Assembly: GCA_039704465.1 (NCBI GenBank) | Contig: JASFAU010000018.1 | Coordinates: forward strand, 496,001 to 560,000 | Reading direction: 5' to 3' | Length of the DNA stretch: 64,000 bases | DNA from: Plasmodiophora brassicae | Taxonomy: Eukaryota > Endomyxa > Phytomyxea > Plasmodiophorida > Plasmodiophoridae | Shown: in pieces, positions 24,220 through 34,859 of the stretch | Position numbering within the stretch: position 1 is the first letter of the stretch | Layout: each line of letters begins with the position of its first letter | Notes under the pieces: model-generated | Told to the model about the DNA's origin: nothing | The model's database searches: none | What the model saw: only the letters and a program-made list of their open reading frames with translations | Position numbers and translations under genes: made by a program

Positions 24220-24238
24220 GGGCGGGCGGGCGGGCGGG
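24220..24238 (+). promoter_or_regulatory. G-quadruplex-forming tract upstream of the MEF2-like gene
   Basis: Five GGG runs separated by single C bases (24220-24238), about 200 bp upstream of the MADS-box start codon and 150 bp after the BRIP1 stop. The pattern meets the usual G4 rule on the plus strand. A regulatory role is inferred from position only. Confidence 0.5.
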
Positions 24239-24439
24239 CCCGGTCAGATGGCGCGCGCCGGGGCCCGGGCGGACACGGACAGGGCCAGTGGCGCGAGTGT
24301 GGGGGCGCCACGGGGGGCGGTCGTATTTTTGGACGCGCGCGACTCGGACGGGGTCGGGTTGTAAGTGGTGGGTGGGTGTGTGGCGTGCCGCCTCGGGGGC
24401 CCGGACGACGACCACGACGACGCTGCCCGGTGCCGCCGC

Positions 24440-25296
24440 ATGATGGGGCGGCGAAAGATCGAGATCTGCCGCATCGACAATGACCGCAAGCGCAGCGTCA
24501 CGTTCAACAAACGGAAACTCGGCCTCATTAAGAAGGCCAGCGAGTACGTCGGCGCCGCCCCCCCCAACCTGTCGCGCCGCGTGCAGGGCTTAACGTTGCC
24601 TGTCAGGCTCGCCGTGCTGTGCGACTGTGACGTTGGCCTTCTCATCCATAAGGACGGCAAGATGTGCCAATACGTACGCGCCTGCGATGATGTATCACCC
24701 GGCAAACCCAGGTCGTTGACGACCATTGCGTTAGGCGTCGTCCGATCTGGGACAGCTTCTGGGCGCCTTCAAAGAGCACTGCGATGCTGGGCGGCCCACA
24801 GAGGTGCACACGAATGAGGTGAGCGCACAGCGTCCATCGCGCCAACGCCATCTGAATGCCATCGCTGCGTCGTAGCTCCTGAGGAAAGCGAATGAAACCG
24901 TGCCGATGAAGATGGAGCCGGACAGCGTCACCGTTGCAATTGCTGAACCGTTTCCGGTCAACCCGGCTTCAACAGGCGCATGGCACGCCCGTACGTGTGT
25001 GTCTGTTTACGTCGATACGTCTGACCGCCAGCGCTAACCGTTGTCGTTCAGCGACGGTGGCGGTACCGTCTGTGGTGTACGACGAGGATCAGCATTTCAG
25101 CCTGGAGGACTACGAGCCCGCGTCGTCGTTCCCGAGCGGCACGCCGATGCACGCGCCGACCAGCAGAGCGTTCGTTGTCCCCGCCAAGGCAATACCAGGC
25201 ATCCATCATCAGACCATGTTGGCGGCGGCCGCCGCCAGTGTATCCGGGGATCACGCGAACGGGAACCTCGAGGAAACGGAGGCGTACGCGGCTTGA
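24440..25296 (+). CDS. MEF2-type MADS-box transcription factor
   Basis: DNA-binding factor expected to recognise A/T-rich CArG-like sites. The start at ATG 24440 gives [20 protein letters not shown], then [15 protein letters not shown]. The intron from GTACGT (about 24546) to AG (about 24606) joins in frame to [22 protein letters not shown], completing the MADS domain; CDCDVGLL is of MEF2 rather than SRF type. The next exon ([18 protein letters not shown], about 24747) aligns with the MEF2 domain that follows MADS in animals. The C-terminal exon(s), to TGA at 25296, are Ala/Ser/Pro-rich and acidic, as in transactivation tails. The whole protein is short, roughly 200 residues. Exon joins after the MEF2 domain are less certain. 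Confidence 0.83.
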
Positions 25297-25437
25297 CGGC
25301 GCCCCCCGACCTCGACCTTGTTGTGAACTGTTATACAGACCCGAGACCGTAACGTAGGTTAAGCCGCATCAGTGGCCCACAAGGGGGGTCGGCTCGAGTA
25401 CGGTCTCCAGTAGGGCAATATCCATGCCAGTTGGGCA

Positions 25438-26806
25438 ATGCTGCATAGATGTCGTTGGCTGTGCTGCTTCTGGCCGGCGACGCCGAAACGCCGGTCGCGT
25501 TTAGGCCCATCGCCTGTGCCGTCGCCGGCGCCGTCACCGTTGCCGTCCCCGAAACTAACGGCGTCGCGGTCGCACGAACGCATCGGCCATGTGACCGTCA
25601 CCAAGACGCTGGTCGTCTCCGAGGACAAGAACCTCGTCAACCAGTACCAGGTCATCAAGCAGATTGGGGAGGGGTCGACGGGCACTGTCGTATGCGCCAA
25701 GAACCTAGACGACGACAGGCTATACGTTAGAGGCGCCGGGGTGCAGGTTGCGAGCACGTTGCTGATGCGCTTGGCGCCCGTTTAGGCCTTGAAGATGGTC
25801 AGCAAGCAGCAGCTGACCGGGTCGCAGCCGGGCGCCCCCGACGTCTACAAGACCGTTCGCGAGGTGGTCACCATGGGCAAACTGGGCCGACACCCGAACA
25901 TCGTGACGCTCTACGAGGTCATCGACGACCCGGTCAGCGACTGGCTCTACTTAGGTCCACCCGCCCTCCCACCCGTGTCAGCCGTCGGAGCCGCTGACGA
26001 CACGCCCACAGTCCTCGAGTACCTGCCGCATGGCGCCCTGGACGTCGTCCTGGACAGCCGCAAGGCGGGCCAGATGTCCGAGGACGAGATCCGCTCCATC
26101 ATGCTCGACGTCGTCGAAGGCGTCAACTACAGTACGCTGCAGCGCCTGATCACGACGCCATGTGCACCTGATTCGCCCATGAGCAGTTCATTCGCGCCGG
26201 ATCGTGCACCGCGACCTGAAGCCAGGTAAACGGGCGCGCGTTGTGTACCCACCCACCGCTGGAGGCGCGCCCTGATCCGCCCGCCCCCGCTGTGCAGAAA
26301 ACCTGCTGCTGACCGGTGACAACCACATCAAGATCGCCGACTTTGGCGTGGCGCAGTTCTGCCATCGTCCAAGCGATTCGCTGGCGTCGGGGTCGCCTGC
26401 GACGCTGTCGCCGTCAAAGTCGCGACGCAGTCGCCGGTTCAGCGGCACGCCCGCGTTTGCGTCCCCGGAGCTCATCAGCGACCCCAACGGGACCTGGGAC
26501 CGGCGCGGCATCGACATCTGGGCGGTCGGCATCACCCTGTACCGGATGGTACACGGGACGATGCCGTTCCGAGGCCGCTCCATCATCGACAACTACGCGT
26601 CGATCGCGCAGGACGGCGCCGACCCCGCCCTGGTGTCCGTGTCCGCCGCGTCCCCTCATGGACGCCTGTCCCCGGAGCTGAAAGACCTCCTGATGCGCAT
26701 GTTGGACCGGGACCCGGTCACACGCATCACCGCCGAACAGATGATGGCGCACCCGTGGATCAGTAGCCATCGGCAGTCGTCATCATCAATACACCCTCCG
26801 ACGTGA
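25438..26806 (+). CDS. Serine/threonine protein kinase, CaMKK-like
   Basis: A Pro-rich N-terminus precedes a full kinase domain: YQVIKQIGEGSTGTVVCAK (Gly loop, 25648). Lys in ALKMVSKQQL follows the intron ending near 25787. HIVHRDLKP-like loop: RRIVHRDLKPENLLL is rebuilt from exons at about 26190-26226 and from 26297. DFGVAQFC is at 26340, then a Ser/Arg-rich activation segment and GTPAFASPEL, then DIWAVGITLYRMVHGTMPF. The insert after the catalytic Lys (SQPGAPDVYKTVREVVTMGKL) and the activation loop fit CaMKK and fungal Snf1-activating kinases. Thus a role upstream of AMPK/SNF1 or CaMK is inferred. No calmodulin-binding segment could be confirmed; the protein ends soon after the domain at TGA 26804-26806. 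Confidence 0.82.
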
Positions 26807-27044
26807 CCACCGAGCCTGATCGAACTGCGCGACTGCAGTCTCGGCCTGCGCTGAGCTGCCTGCCCCCGTGGCCACTGTGTCCTCTGCTGCCCAGTGCGAA
26901 CTGCAGCCTGCAACTGCAAGGGTCCCACTGGCGGTCCGCGCGGCTGGTCAGGACTCAGGGCCCCCTTCGGCACTTAGTCCTGCTGTGCGGCGGCAGCGCG
27001 TCACGGAGTTGGGGAGGCCGGCGGCCGAGGTTCACCGAGCGGCC

Positions 27045-27897
27045 ATGCTGCGGAACCTGCTGATCGTGTCGTCGAGCGGGATCGTGCTGTTCGCGAAGGA
27101 CTTCACGAGTGCGCTGTCGCAGCCGCGGCTGCTGGGCGGGCTGATCACGGCGATGCTGAAGGCGTCCGTGATCCGGACCGGGTACCCGGTGTCGCTCATC
27201 GAGTTCGACAACGTCGCCGTCGCCATACAGTCCGACTCCAAGTGCAAGGTGTCGTGCTCCCTGTTCTACGACAAGGAAGATGTAATACGCGATAACGGTC
27301 GGTGTCCTATTCCTGAACCGCGTTTTCAAGTAGGGACCCGCGTTCGGACGGTTACTGGCGCTGGAGATCCTGCAGGCGTTCGTCCAGCAGTACTCGTCAC
27401 AGCTCGTGCAGATCAGCGCGAACTTGAAGGATTTCAGCGGATTCAACCATAAGATTTCGGACGCGATTAGAAGCGCCATTCGACCAGCGCTGGATGCGCT
27501 GACCGGTGTTCGGGGCGTTCAGACGGCGCTGCTCGTGTCCGGGGATACCATGCTGTGTGCTACGCAGGATGTCGACAAGGTTGGCGTCGTCGCCAACCTG
27601 GAGGCTCTCTTTGGCATCGCGAGCGACATCAGTAAGCGGGACGCGTTCGCGCGCTGCGAGGCACGTGCCTGACGGGTTCCTGCAGTGAGCTGGCAACGCG
27701 ATCTGCCAATGTACATGTCGCTGCATAGTCAGAGCGTCCGGATCGTCGTCCTGCCCATCGGACGGGCAACGCTGGTCGTCGCCTGCAAGCCGGCGGTCGA
27801 CGCCCGCAAGACCGACGCTGAGATCAACCGATCAGCATTGCTGGTTCAGAAGAGTACGCGCGCGTCTGTCGGTGAATCGTCTGGTGTTCGTTCCTAA
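27045..27897 (+). CDS. Longin-like trafficking protein, unknown family
   Basis: I do not recognise the exact family. ATG 27045 begins LRNLLIVSSSGIVLFAKDF, a beta strand-turn-strand opening typical of longin folds, followed by an amphipathic helix (QPRLLGGLITAML) and strands (VSLIEFDNVAVAI). After an intron ending at about 27336 come LLALEILQAFVQQY and a second alpha/beta part (GVQTALLVSGDTMLCATQ), suggesting two longin/roadblock-like modules in tandem, as in MON1, CCZ1, FUZ and HPS proteins. A last intron (about 27632-27683) leads to MSLHSQSVRIVVLPIG and a short tail. About 240 residues; no membrane segment. Fold assignment comes from pattern only, so a Rab-regulator or coat-adaptor role is a guess. 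Confidence 0.5.
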
Positions 27898-28026
27898 TCA
27901 TCACCCGCAGTCCTGCTGATGAACTCCAACCTCCAGGAGAGCTGGTCCTTCTTATAGACTGTTTAAAATAATTGCAAGTGTACGTATCGTCGCCGCCGTT
28001 CTGCTCCGATACGGTAGACGTCGTGT

Positions 28027-29057
28027 TCATGCCGTGATGTACACTTTCTTTCTTGTGAACAGTTTCAGCGCCGCCTCCACTTCGGCGATCTTCGCATTGA
28101 TGGCGTTGTGCCTGACGCGAACCGCGTTTGAGCAAGAAACAGACGCGGCAATCGACGCGGGCGAATGTTACTTTTCAACCAGCGATGGCGTTTCAATGGT
28201 CAGCGGCATCTTGGCCAGCTGCCCGATCAGCTTCTTCTGGTTCTCCAGGAGGAGCTCGACGGTACGCTGCCGCTCCTCCTCCGACATCAGCGTCATCCCC
28301 GGCGGCAGGCTCTCCTTCTCCTGCGCCAGGCGCTTATCCTCGTCCTTCTTCGCCAGCTCCAGCTTGCGCTTGTGGATGTACAGCGGCACACGCCCGAACC
28401 CAACCGACTGGGTGATCGACGTCGGTTCCTCCTTCGGCGCCGCCGGCGGCTGCGCCTCGATCGCCGCCTTCAGGTTCATCTTGATGAAGTTCTTGGGCTT
28501 CCGTTTCGGTAGCGTCTCGCCTACCGACAGCGACTTCAGCTGCGAGCGAACGTCAGAAACCGGTTGAACGAAGGAAATGCGCGCGTGCGACCTGCTCCGC
28601 AAGCGACTCGTCCGCCCGCGGCGACGATTTCGGTCTCGCGGAGGCGTCCGAAGCGACCAGCCTGGCCACGCCGGCCCCCTTACGTAGGAAATCGGCGTGA
28701 TGCCTCCCAGGGGCGGGTGGTCGCAGCGTCTGCGACAGTTTCGACTCGACGTCCTGGAAGCGTTTCATGCGGAACACGGGGACGGCGGCCTTGGCGACGG
28801 CGTCGGCCTGCTTCGCCTTGGCGCGCTGCTGGAGCTCCTTGATCAGGTGCCGGTTCTCCCTGGCGTGATCCTTCTTCGACGCCGGGCGCCCCGGCCCCCG
28901 GTACTGCATATCCCTGGGCAGGCGGCGGGCATCGTCAGCATCGGAGCGGGGGAGGGTGCGACAGATCGCGCGCCGACCTGAACGGGTGCTCCGGGTTGAT
29001 GGCGAACGCGACCGCATTGCCGCTCATGTTGCGGTCGGCGTTCCGGCGCGCTTCCAT
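28027..29057 (-). CDS. ENKUR: Enkurin (ciliary doublet microtubule-associated protein)
   Basis: Enkurin is a microtubule inner protein of motile cilia and binds TRPC channels in animal sperm. ATG 29057 gives a short exon ending NPEHPF. An intron (about 28921-28985) leads to a basic helical exon (KKDHARENRHLIKELQQRAK). The conserved part contains KPKNFIKMNLKAAIE, then GFGRVPLYIHKRKLELAKKDED, with PPGMTLMSEEERQRTVELL matching the enkurin domain. A final short exon after the intron ending near 28107 (HNAINAKIAEVEAAL ... RKKVYITA) matches the enkurin C-terminus. The join around 28560-28690 is unresolved: an in-frame stop must be removed by an intron there. Supports a flagellated organism. Confidence 0.8.
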
Positions 29058-29225
29058 CGTGCGTTCGACGATGCGGACGCGACGTTCGTCGCACCACCCC
29101 GAGGATAGACGGCCGGTCGGGCGGCGGCGCACGTCACACTGTGCCGCAGAGCGCGCGCAGCCGCCGGCTTCGTCACGATCTCGCCTGCTGCTCACGGACA
29201 GCCAACTGACGAAGGACGGTGTGTA

Positions 29226-29565
29226 TTATCGTTGCAGGGCGCCGGGCGGTGGACGGATGCGCACGGCGATGACGTCGTCGCGTCTGACGATGGCGGTCGG
29301 GTACGTCCCCAGGCAGGTGTCGAGGTTCTCGACCAGGAAACGCGATTGCTGCCCGTCGACCTCCAGCAGGCGCCCGCGCACGGTCGTCCTGATTGCAACA
29401 TCGTCAGCGCGCGCGGTGTGCGTTGGTCGCGGATCGACGGACGACAACGCCGCGCACGTACTGCTCCATCAGGCGCAACGTCACGTCGCATCGGGTGTCG
29501 CACGCCGCCTGCCAGAACCGCAGCATGCGCAGACGTGCATCGGCAGGTGCGGCGGTGCGATCCAT
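29226..29565 (-). CDS. Gemin7-like small Sm-fold protein
   Basis: Two exons encode about 93 residues. ATG 29565 starts MDRTAAPADARLR, and CDVTLRLMEQ corresponds to the first Sm strand. A short intron (GTACGT donor, branch-like GCTGAC, AG at about 29402) is removed. The second exon reads TTVRGRLLEVDGQQSRFLVE, then LGTYPTAIVRRDDVIAVRI. The order (V.G.L...D....F.V.NL.T..G.....I.R..D.I) follows human Gemin7, which sits in the SMN complex and helps load Sm rings on snRNAs. Similarity is modest and judged from memory; another divergent Sm/LSm protein is possible. It lies 170 bp upstream of enkurin on the same strand, with its own start and stop. Confidence 0.55.
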
Positions 29566-30117
29566 CCAGCGGGAACAGTTAGGATGGCGGCGCTAGGTAC
29601 GTCAGTGTCGAGCGTCGCACGGCGACGGACACGCGCTGTCGCCTTCGTCGTCGTGTAGCGGAGTTGCGCGAGTGGGTCCCAGACTCCCAGACCCAGTCCC
29701 ACTCCCCGCCCTCTTCGTTACGTACGTACGTACCTATCGCCAACATCCCGTCCAGCCATTGGAAACCGATCCCGCCGCGGTCGAAGGACGCAATGGCGTA
29801 CGCCCGGTGAGGAGGGTGTTCCCATCGTTACGCCGGAACGAATGCCCCGGTCCTGGGGCCTACCGATGCCAAAAGACGATATCCCCATCGAACATCGTGG
29901 TGAAGCACCGTTTGCACGAGGAGTCTGGCACAGCAGACGATGACGATGTTGCGAACATGATGGAACTCCAAGAAGTTCGGGTTGAGCACGTGCCCTCACA
30001 CCCTGTCGATTGGGTTTAGAGACTGACAAACATGAAATGTCCTCTAACGACAATGGCTTCATGGAACATACAAGACGCGGCTATTCAGTGTAGTGATATG
30101 GGACCATAGCTTCATAA

Positions 30118-30804
30118 TCAGCTGTTGAAGCTCGTGCCAGAATGCTTCCTATCCTCAAGGGACTGCAACGCACCGTCGATCACCTCCTCAGCGATTATAC
30201 GCAATTCCTCCGTCACACGGTCGAACCAATTGGGAAAAGATGATACGACCTGGCTGGGTAGCGCTTCCTCAAACGAAGGGATCAAGACCACTTTAAGCCA
30301 CCGTTCGGTCAGCGCAGGCTTGTTCTCACGGACGTACTTGATGAGGTGGAGCGGCTGTTCCGTCCCCAAGCAGTTCTGTAGCACACTCTCGAAATCGTGC
30401 GACAGTGCTTGCACCTTCGCTTGAAACGAATCCTTGAAACTGGGGTTTGACTCGACATGTGGAAGGACGTTATCATTATCGATCAGGGAGGCCAATAGCG
30501 AGACGATTCCCTTCGTCGCGTTATCAAATCGAGCTGACCCCAGCGTGTTCGGGCGCTGCGTAGCGGCTTGCTTGCTGACGACGCACACCCGCTTTGGTCC
30601 ACCATCAGTCTTGCACATCGGCTTGTGGCGCGGCCAGTCTTTCCTCTGACATTTAACGGAGCAGTACGGGGTCGCCTTGCACCCACCGCAGCGCAGCGTC
30701 CTTTCCATCGCCTCCCCGCAGAGCGAGCAGTGCACGGAGACCGCCCTCTGCACAATACAAAAAGCAGCAAGCGCCATCATCAACGACCATGCGAATCGCG
30801 CCAT
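30118..30804 (-). CDS. MYND zinc-finger protein
   Basis: One exon encodes a complete MYND finger: CSLCGEAMERTLRCGGC, then YCSVKCQRKDWPRHKPMC (about 30725-30610), a protein-interaction module common in transcription and ciliary assembly proteins. The roughly 170 following residues are helical, acidic and basic mixed, with no further domain recognised, ending at TGA about 30118. The first 25 residues from ATG 30804 are oddly hydrophobic. The DNA just before the MYND exon (pyrimidine-rich, ending TTGTGCAG) looks like a 3' splice site, so the true first exon may lie further upstream and the hydrophobic N-terminus may be intronic. Confidence 0.7.
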   Translation of the reverse strand: MARFAWSLMMALAAFCIVQRAVSVHCSLCGEAMERTLRCGGCKATPYCSVKCQRKDWPRHKPMCKTDGGPKRVCVVSKQAATQRPNTLGSARFDNATKGIVSLLASLIDNDNVLPHVESNPSFKDSFQAKVQALSHDFESVLQNCLGTEQPLHLIKYVRENKPALTERWLKVVLIPSFEEALPSQVVSSFPNWFDRVTEELRIIAEEVIDGALQSLEDRKHSGTSFNS

Positions 30805-30810
30805 AGGCAC

Positions 30811-32404
30811 AGACGTTCGGCAACCTCGGCAATTTCAGTCCTGCCAATCCGTCGCAAGGATGCCGTCGGTGCAGCCAAACTACCGTACGGTAGTCCGGGC
30901 GGTGTCCGTGGCTATTATTAGTGTCCAGTCAGATCCCAGTCAGAGTCAGACACAGTCAGAGACAACTGGCGCCTGGAACCAGCCGCTCATTTTCTGTAGT
31001 GCGTAGAGTGGATCGCGCTCACTTTGAAACGTACAAACCGGCAAGCGGCAGGGTGACACGGCACAGACGAGGGGGGAAGGGAGGGGTGCGCCGACCAAGG
31101 CAGCACGTGATGCCAAGGACGCTACGCAACGGGGATCAACGCCTGCAAAGCATACGATTTTCCCAGCGACAAGAATACGAGCGAATTTCCAGACGCTCTG
31201 TGTCTGGCCCACAGAGTCCCTGCAGATATCGACAACGCGGGGTGCACAGCTGACGACTCTTTCGTGGTTACCCAGGGCCACCTACAGAATGCCATCTACC
31301 GGCGAGCGTTGACGTTTTCGCTCTGTTGTCCTGGTCATTTGCGTCGGGAACCGGAGCATCTGATGGGAGATGCCCAGGTGATGCCTGCTCGGAAAAGCGT
31401 TTTCCCTCAATGTCTGACGGCCGAGGTCGCTCTCCAGGGTACGCTCGGTTGTCTACCGCCAGGCCCCTCGAAGACGGACGATAACTACCAGCGCAACGCG
31501 TCGCACCCGCTTCCGTCAAGGTCTGCATCACCGTGTCCCTATGTTTGAGATGCACCCCCTGCCTGACGTTTCGTGGTAACGATATCAGCTTTCGGCGCCG
31601 TTGGATTGTGAAGAACGCGCGCAAGCCTATGCCCATCTGCAGGCCGGAAGAGCCCAACCCCAACGTTGGGTTGTCCATCGACGTCGTACCGTCGAACGAG
31701 TCGCCGTCTTTGGATGAATCCCCCTGATCAAATCGCCGTCTCTGGATAAATCCCCCTGATCATGTTTGGTGGCGTCGCCCCCGACTGGAACGGCGTGGTC
31801 AACTCCCCCCTGTTCCATCCGTCGGGTAGGACATTTCCCTCGATGGTTCGTGATGGTCGGTATCGAGACCGGCAATGACCATTCTTCAACTGCTGATGCC
31901 CAGTTAATTAGGTGTTTCTCTGGACGCTCCGCGGTACGACTCGGCTACGATGCACATGCGTGCCTCGACGAGACCCTGCACTGGCAGGGTTCCTGAGCGC
32001 CGCGAACCCAAGTCTCTCGAACGCCGAGGACGACGCCGTTAAACCAGCACTGCAGAACGCAATCGGCGCCGACGACCACGCCCCTGGCTATCCCGTGCTG
32101 GTCAGTTGCGAGGATGCCGTCGCGAACCCACCCGAGAGCAGCATCGAGAACGGCGACGCTGACGACGCCATCATCGCCCCCGATGTCGATATCGCTGATC
32201 CAGGCGTTGGCGCCGACGCTCGCAGAGCCGAGAGGCCGATCCCGCCGCGCCCCCAAGAGGACGCAGGCAGCCGTGTCCATCGCTATCGACGCGGTCAACA
32301 CCGGACGCTGACTGCGATGATGTCAGGTGTAGAAGTCCCTAAATTGCACAAGGTGATCGGGTTGCAACGCGGCTCCACTGCTGCACGATGATTTGGATTG
32401 TATA
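30811..32404. other. Intergenic region without a convincing gene
   Basis: About 1.6 kb between the MYND gene and the end of the BRCA1-like gene. Open frames exist (for example minus 31945-32301, plus 31912-32391), but none shows a domain, splice support or family likeness. It holds a CAGTCAGA-like simple stretch at about 30925-30965 and a two-copy 32-bp tandem repeat at 31701-31764. Part must be the 3' untranslated region of the BRCA1-like gene. Confidence 0.4.
31701..31764. repeat. Two-copy 32-bp tandem repeat
   Basis: Units 31701-31732 and 31733-31764 match except for four bases; each contains AATCCCCCTGATCA. It lies in otherwise featureless sequence and may be a recent slippage duplication. 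Confidence 0.7.
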
Positions 32405-34339
32405 TTACTGGTCGAGATCAAGCCGATACGGGCGCGTGTCACAGACGGTGTATCGGCTGACGGAGTCGAAGACCCAGGCGAGCGATACGGGGATCGTGTT
32501 GTAATCCAGGACGATCTTCTGCGCCCTGTCCGGTTCGCGGTCAGCTGCGAGCGGGGGCGACGACGACGCGCGCGACGTACCTGGATAGCGCGAGATCATG
32601 GGCACAGATCATGCAGAAGGCGGCCTCGCCGCGTGGCACGACAGCGCCACCAGCAAACGCGATCAGTTCGGCCAGGTCAGGCACCTTGGGATCGTCCTTG
32701 TCCAGGACGAACCGCATCCCAGCGAACACCCTCGCCAGGCAAAACTACAACGCGACGACGACGACGACGTCAGCTGGAACGACCACTTCTGCAAGGGACT
32801 ACAGGGGTACCCTGGACTGCCTCGGGGCACCGGTCGCATCCGGTGTTGACGAATCGCCTTGCACCTCGAACGGTTCTTCGTCGAGCCAGCGCCCCGCCGC
32901 GGCCGACTCAGCAACCCCTACGCAGACAGGCGCACCCACAATGAGCCGACGAGCGGTCAACGGCCAAGGTGCACTGACAGTCGGACGACACGACCCAGAT
33001 GCCACGTGCGACCGCATGCATGTACTTGAGCGTGCGTTTCGCCAGGCGCCGTTCGTCGACGAAACAAATCAGGTGCGTCATGTCGCTGTCCGATCGGGCG
33101 CTGATCCCACCGAGGCTCTTGCAGTGTACGGCGAGTGGACCCGCCTGCAATTATCCAAAGCCGTCAGCCACGTCGTAACCGTATCCGGGCGTCTCAGACA
33201 ACCTTCTGGATGCCCGAGAACTGGTACCGCACTGGACGCGGTCGGTGCACGTTCGGCGCGGGCGCTTCACAGATGATCAGCAACCATCGACGAACGTTAC
33301 TGTACAGGGACATGGCTGACGTACGTCGTGGTTCGTCGTCGGAGGGGACGGCCGCCGCACCACGGACGGGTGCTGGTTCTGGGACAGACCCGGCGGCGAG
33401 CACGACTGGGTTCCCAGACGTCGCCGACAGTCCCCCACTAATGCCCATGACATCGAACGATGCACTGAGGCGCTCCTGATGGCGTTCCAGGGAGTCGACG
33501 GATACGGCGGCCTGTCAGCAATCGTGATGAGAGGAGCACCCAGGAAGGGCATACAACGGGCACAGGCCTTGCGATTACTCGCCCCTGGCGACGGCGACGG
33601 CCAGGCAGAGTCGGGACGCGCATGGCCGCTGGCGAATTCTTGCGTCTCGGGGACGACTTCGACAACGGACTGTCCCTGAGCGCCTCATGTGTGAGATCAT
33701 CGCTCGGACGTCAACGGGATCTGCCCAAACAGTACCTCGCTGGTCCCGGCGTCGTTCTGCGACGGTCCCGGCGACGCATCCGACCACTGTACGACGATAT
33801 CGTCGTCGTCGTCCGCCGGTGGCCTGTCCGCCTCGTCTAACGATGGGCGATGTTGCCGCTGCTCATGTCGCCGGGACGTCCGCTCCGCTTCGTCGTCGGC
33901 GCCCTGCCGTGTTCGGTGCTCTTCGAGTAGCGCAGCGAGATGACGGGCGACGTTCGAGACGGGCACACACGGCCGGATGCGATCCCGCCAGACATGGACG
34001 CCACAGACAGGACACGTCAGCGGCAAGCGGTCCAGGAGGTCGTCTCTGCACGCCCTGATCACACACAAACGCACGCGTTCAGGGACGCATTGTCGTGGGG
34101 CCACACACACATTGGCATCGCGATCGTGGACCTGCAGACGGCATGGTCGCAGGTGACCAGCGAGTACGACTCGGCCGGCAACGAATGGCTACACGCGATC
34201 GTATCAACAGGGGCGTGCCACAGCAACGTTCGCAGTCGCATCGGTCCGACCAGGACGAGCACGACAGGTCGGGTCGCAGGCGCGCCACCAGACGATCGAC
34301 GATGGACCCGGCGGCGGCGGCGGCGGCGGCGGACGCCAT
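32405..34339 (-). CDS. BRCA1: BRCA1/BARD1-like protein: N-terminal RING, C-terminal tandem BRCT
   Basis: The start ATG 34339 gives an Ala-rich leader, then a C3HC4 RING built from three exons: CSSC + HSLPAESYSLVTCDHAVC + RACRDDLLDRL ... CPVCGVHVW. The sequence after the RING (RDRI...NVARHLAALL) resembles BARD1 and BRCA1. A low-complexity linker of about 200 residues follows, with no ankyrin repeats. The first BRCT reads YQFSGI, then MTHLICF, RTLKYMHAVARGIWVVSSDWV, and EEPFEVQGD. The second reads FAGMRFVLD, ELIAFAGGAVVP and SLAWVFDSVSRY, ending at TAA 32405. Human BRCA1 phosphopeptide contacts Ser1655, Gly1656, Arg1699 and Lys1702 all have counterparts (SG in FSGI, R and K in RTLKY). The protein is compact, roughly 450-500 residues. 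A role as a nuclear ubiquitin ligase in DNA repair is inferred from the family. Confidence 0.82.
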
Positions 34340-34859
34340 CGCTGGACCTGGACGGGCTATTTCTGAAGTACGAAGCACCCATTGTCAATCGGCGGCCCGC
34401 CATTCACCCGCACCGACGAACGTTGCAGGCGTTGTGCCAATCAGGTGTGACGACACTGGCGCGCCGCCTGGTCTATACTCCCCAGACGCTACAGCAGTCC
34501 CTGGCCATAGGTACGCGTGTGCAGGGTGAACGTGTGCCCTGGTTTGGTGGTCGCTCCTGCCGGAACATCGCTCGTCCGAACCGGCGGTTCCCAGGACAAG
34601 CTATTCGCTGACTTGTATCGCGACCAGGGGTGATGGTGGCTCTTCTTCGCGCAAGCAAGGTTCGCTGACGGCCACAGTCGCACTGGTGTCGGCCACGCTT
34701 CTGGATTGCGACATTGACCGTCAAACACCTGCCCGTTCATTGTCACCACCGAGAGCATTCCCATGACGGTTACAAGACCTGCAGGCTTGCATATAATCAG
34801 CACCCTGGCCTGGCCGGCAATGTCGGCGGCACATGCCGTCGCGCTCACGGCTACCCGAC

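Noticed and set aside
30740..30804. Signal peptide on the MYND protein
   Set aside because: MYND proteins are intracellular, and the DNA coding the hydrophobic stretch ends like a 3' splice site, so it is probably intron.
31945..32301. 118-codon minus-strand frame
   Set aside because: Open by high GC content; no domain, no splice or regulatory support, and it lies in the likely 3' region of the BRCA1-like gene.
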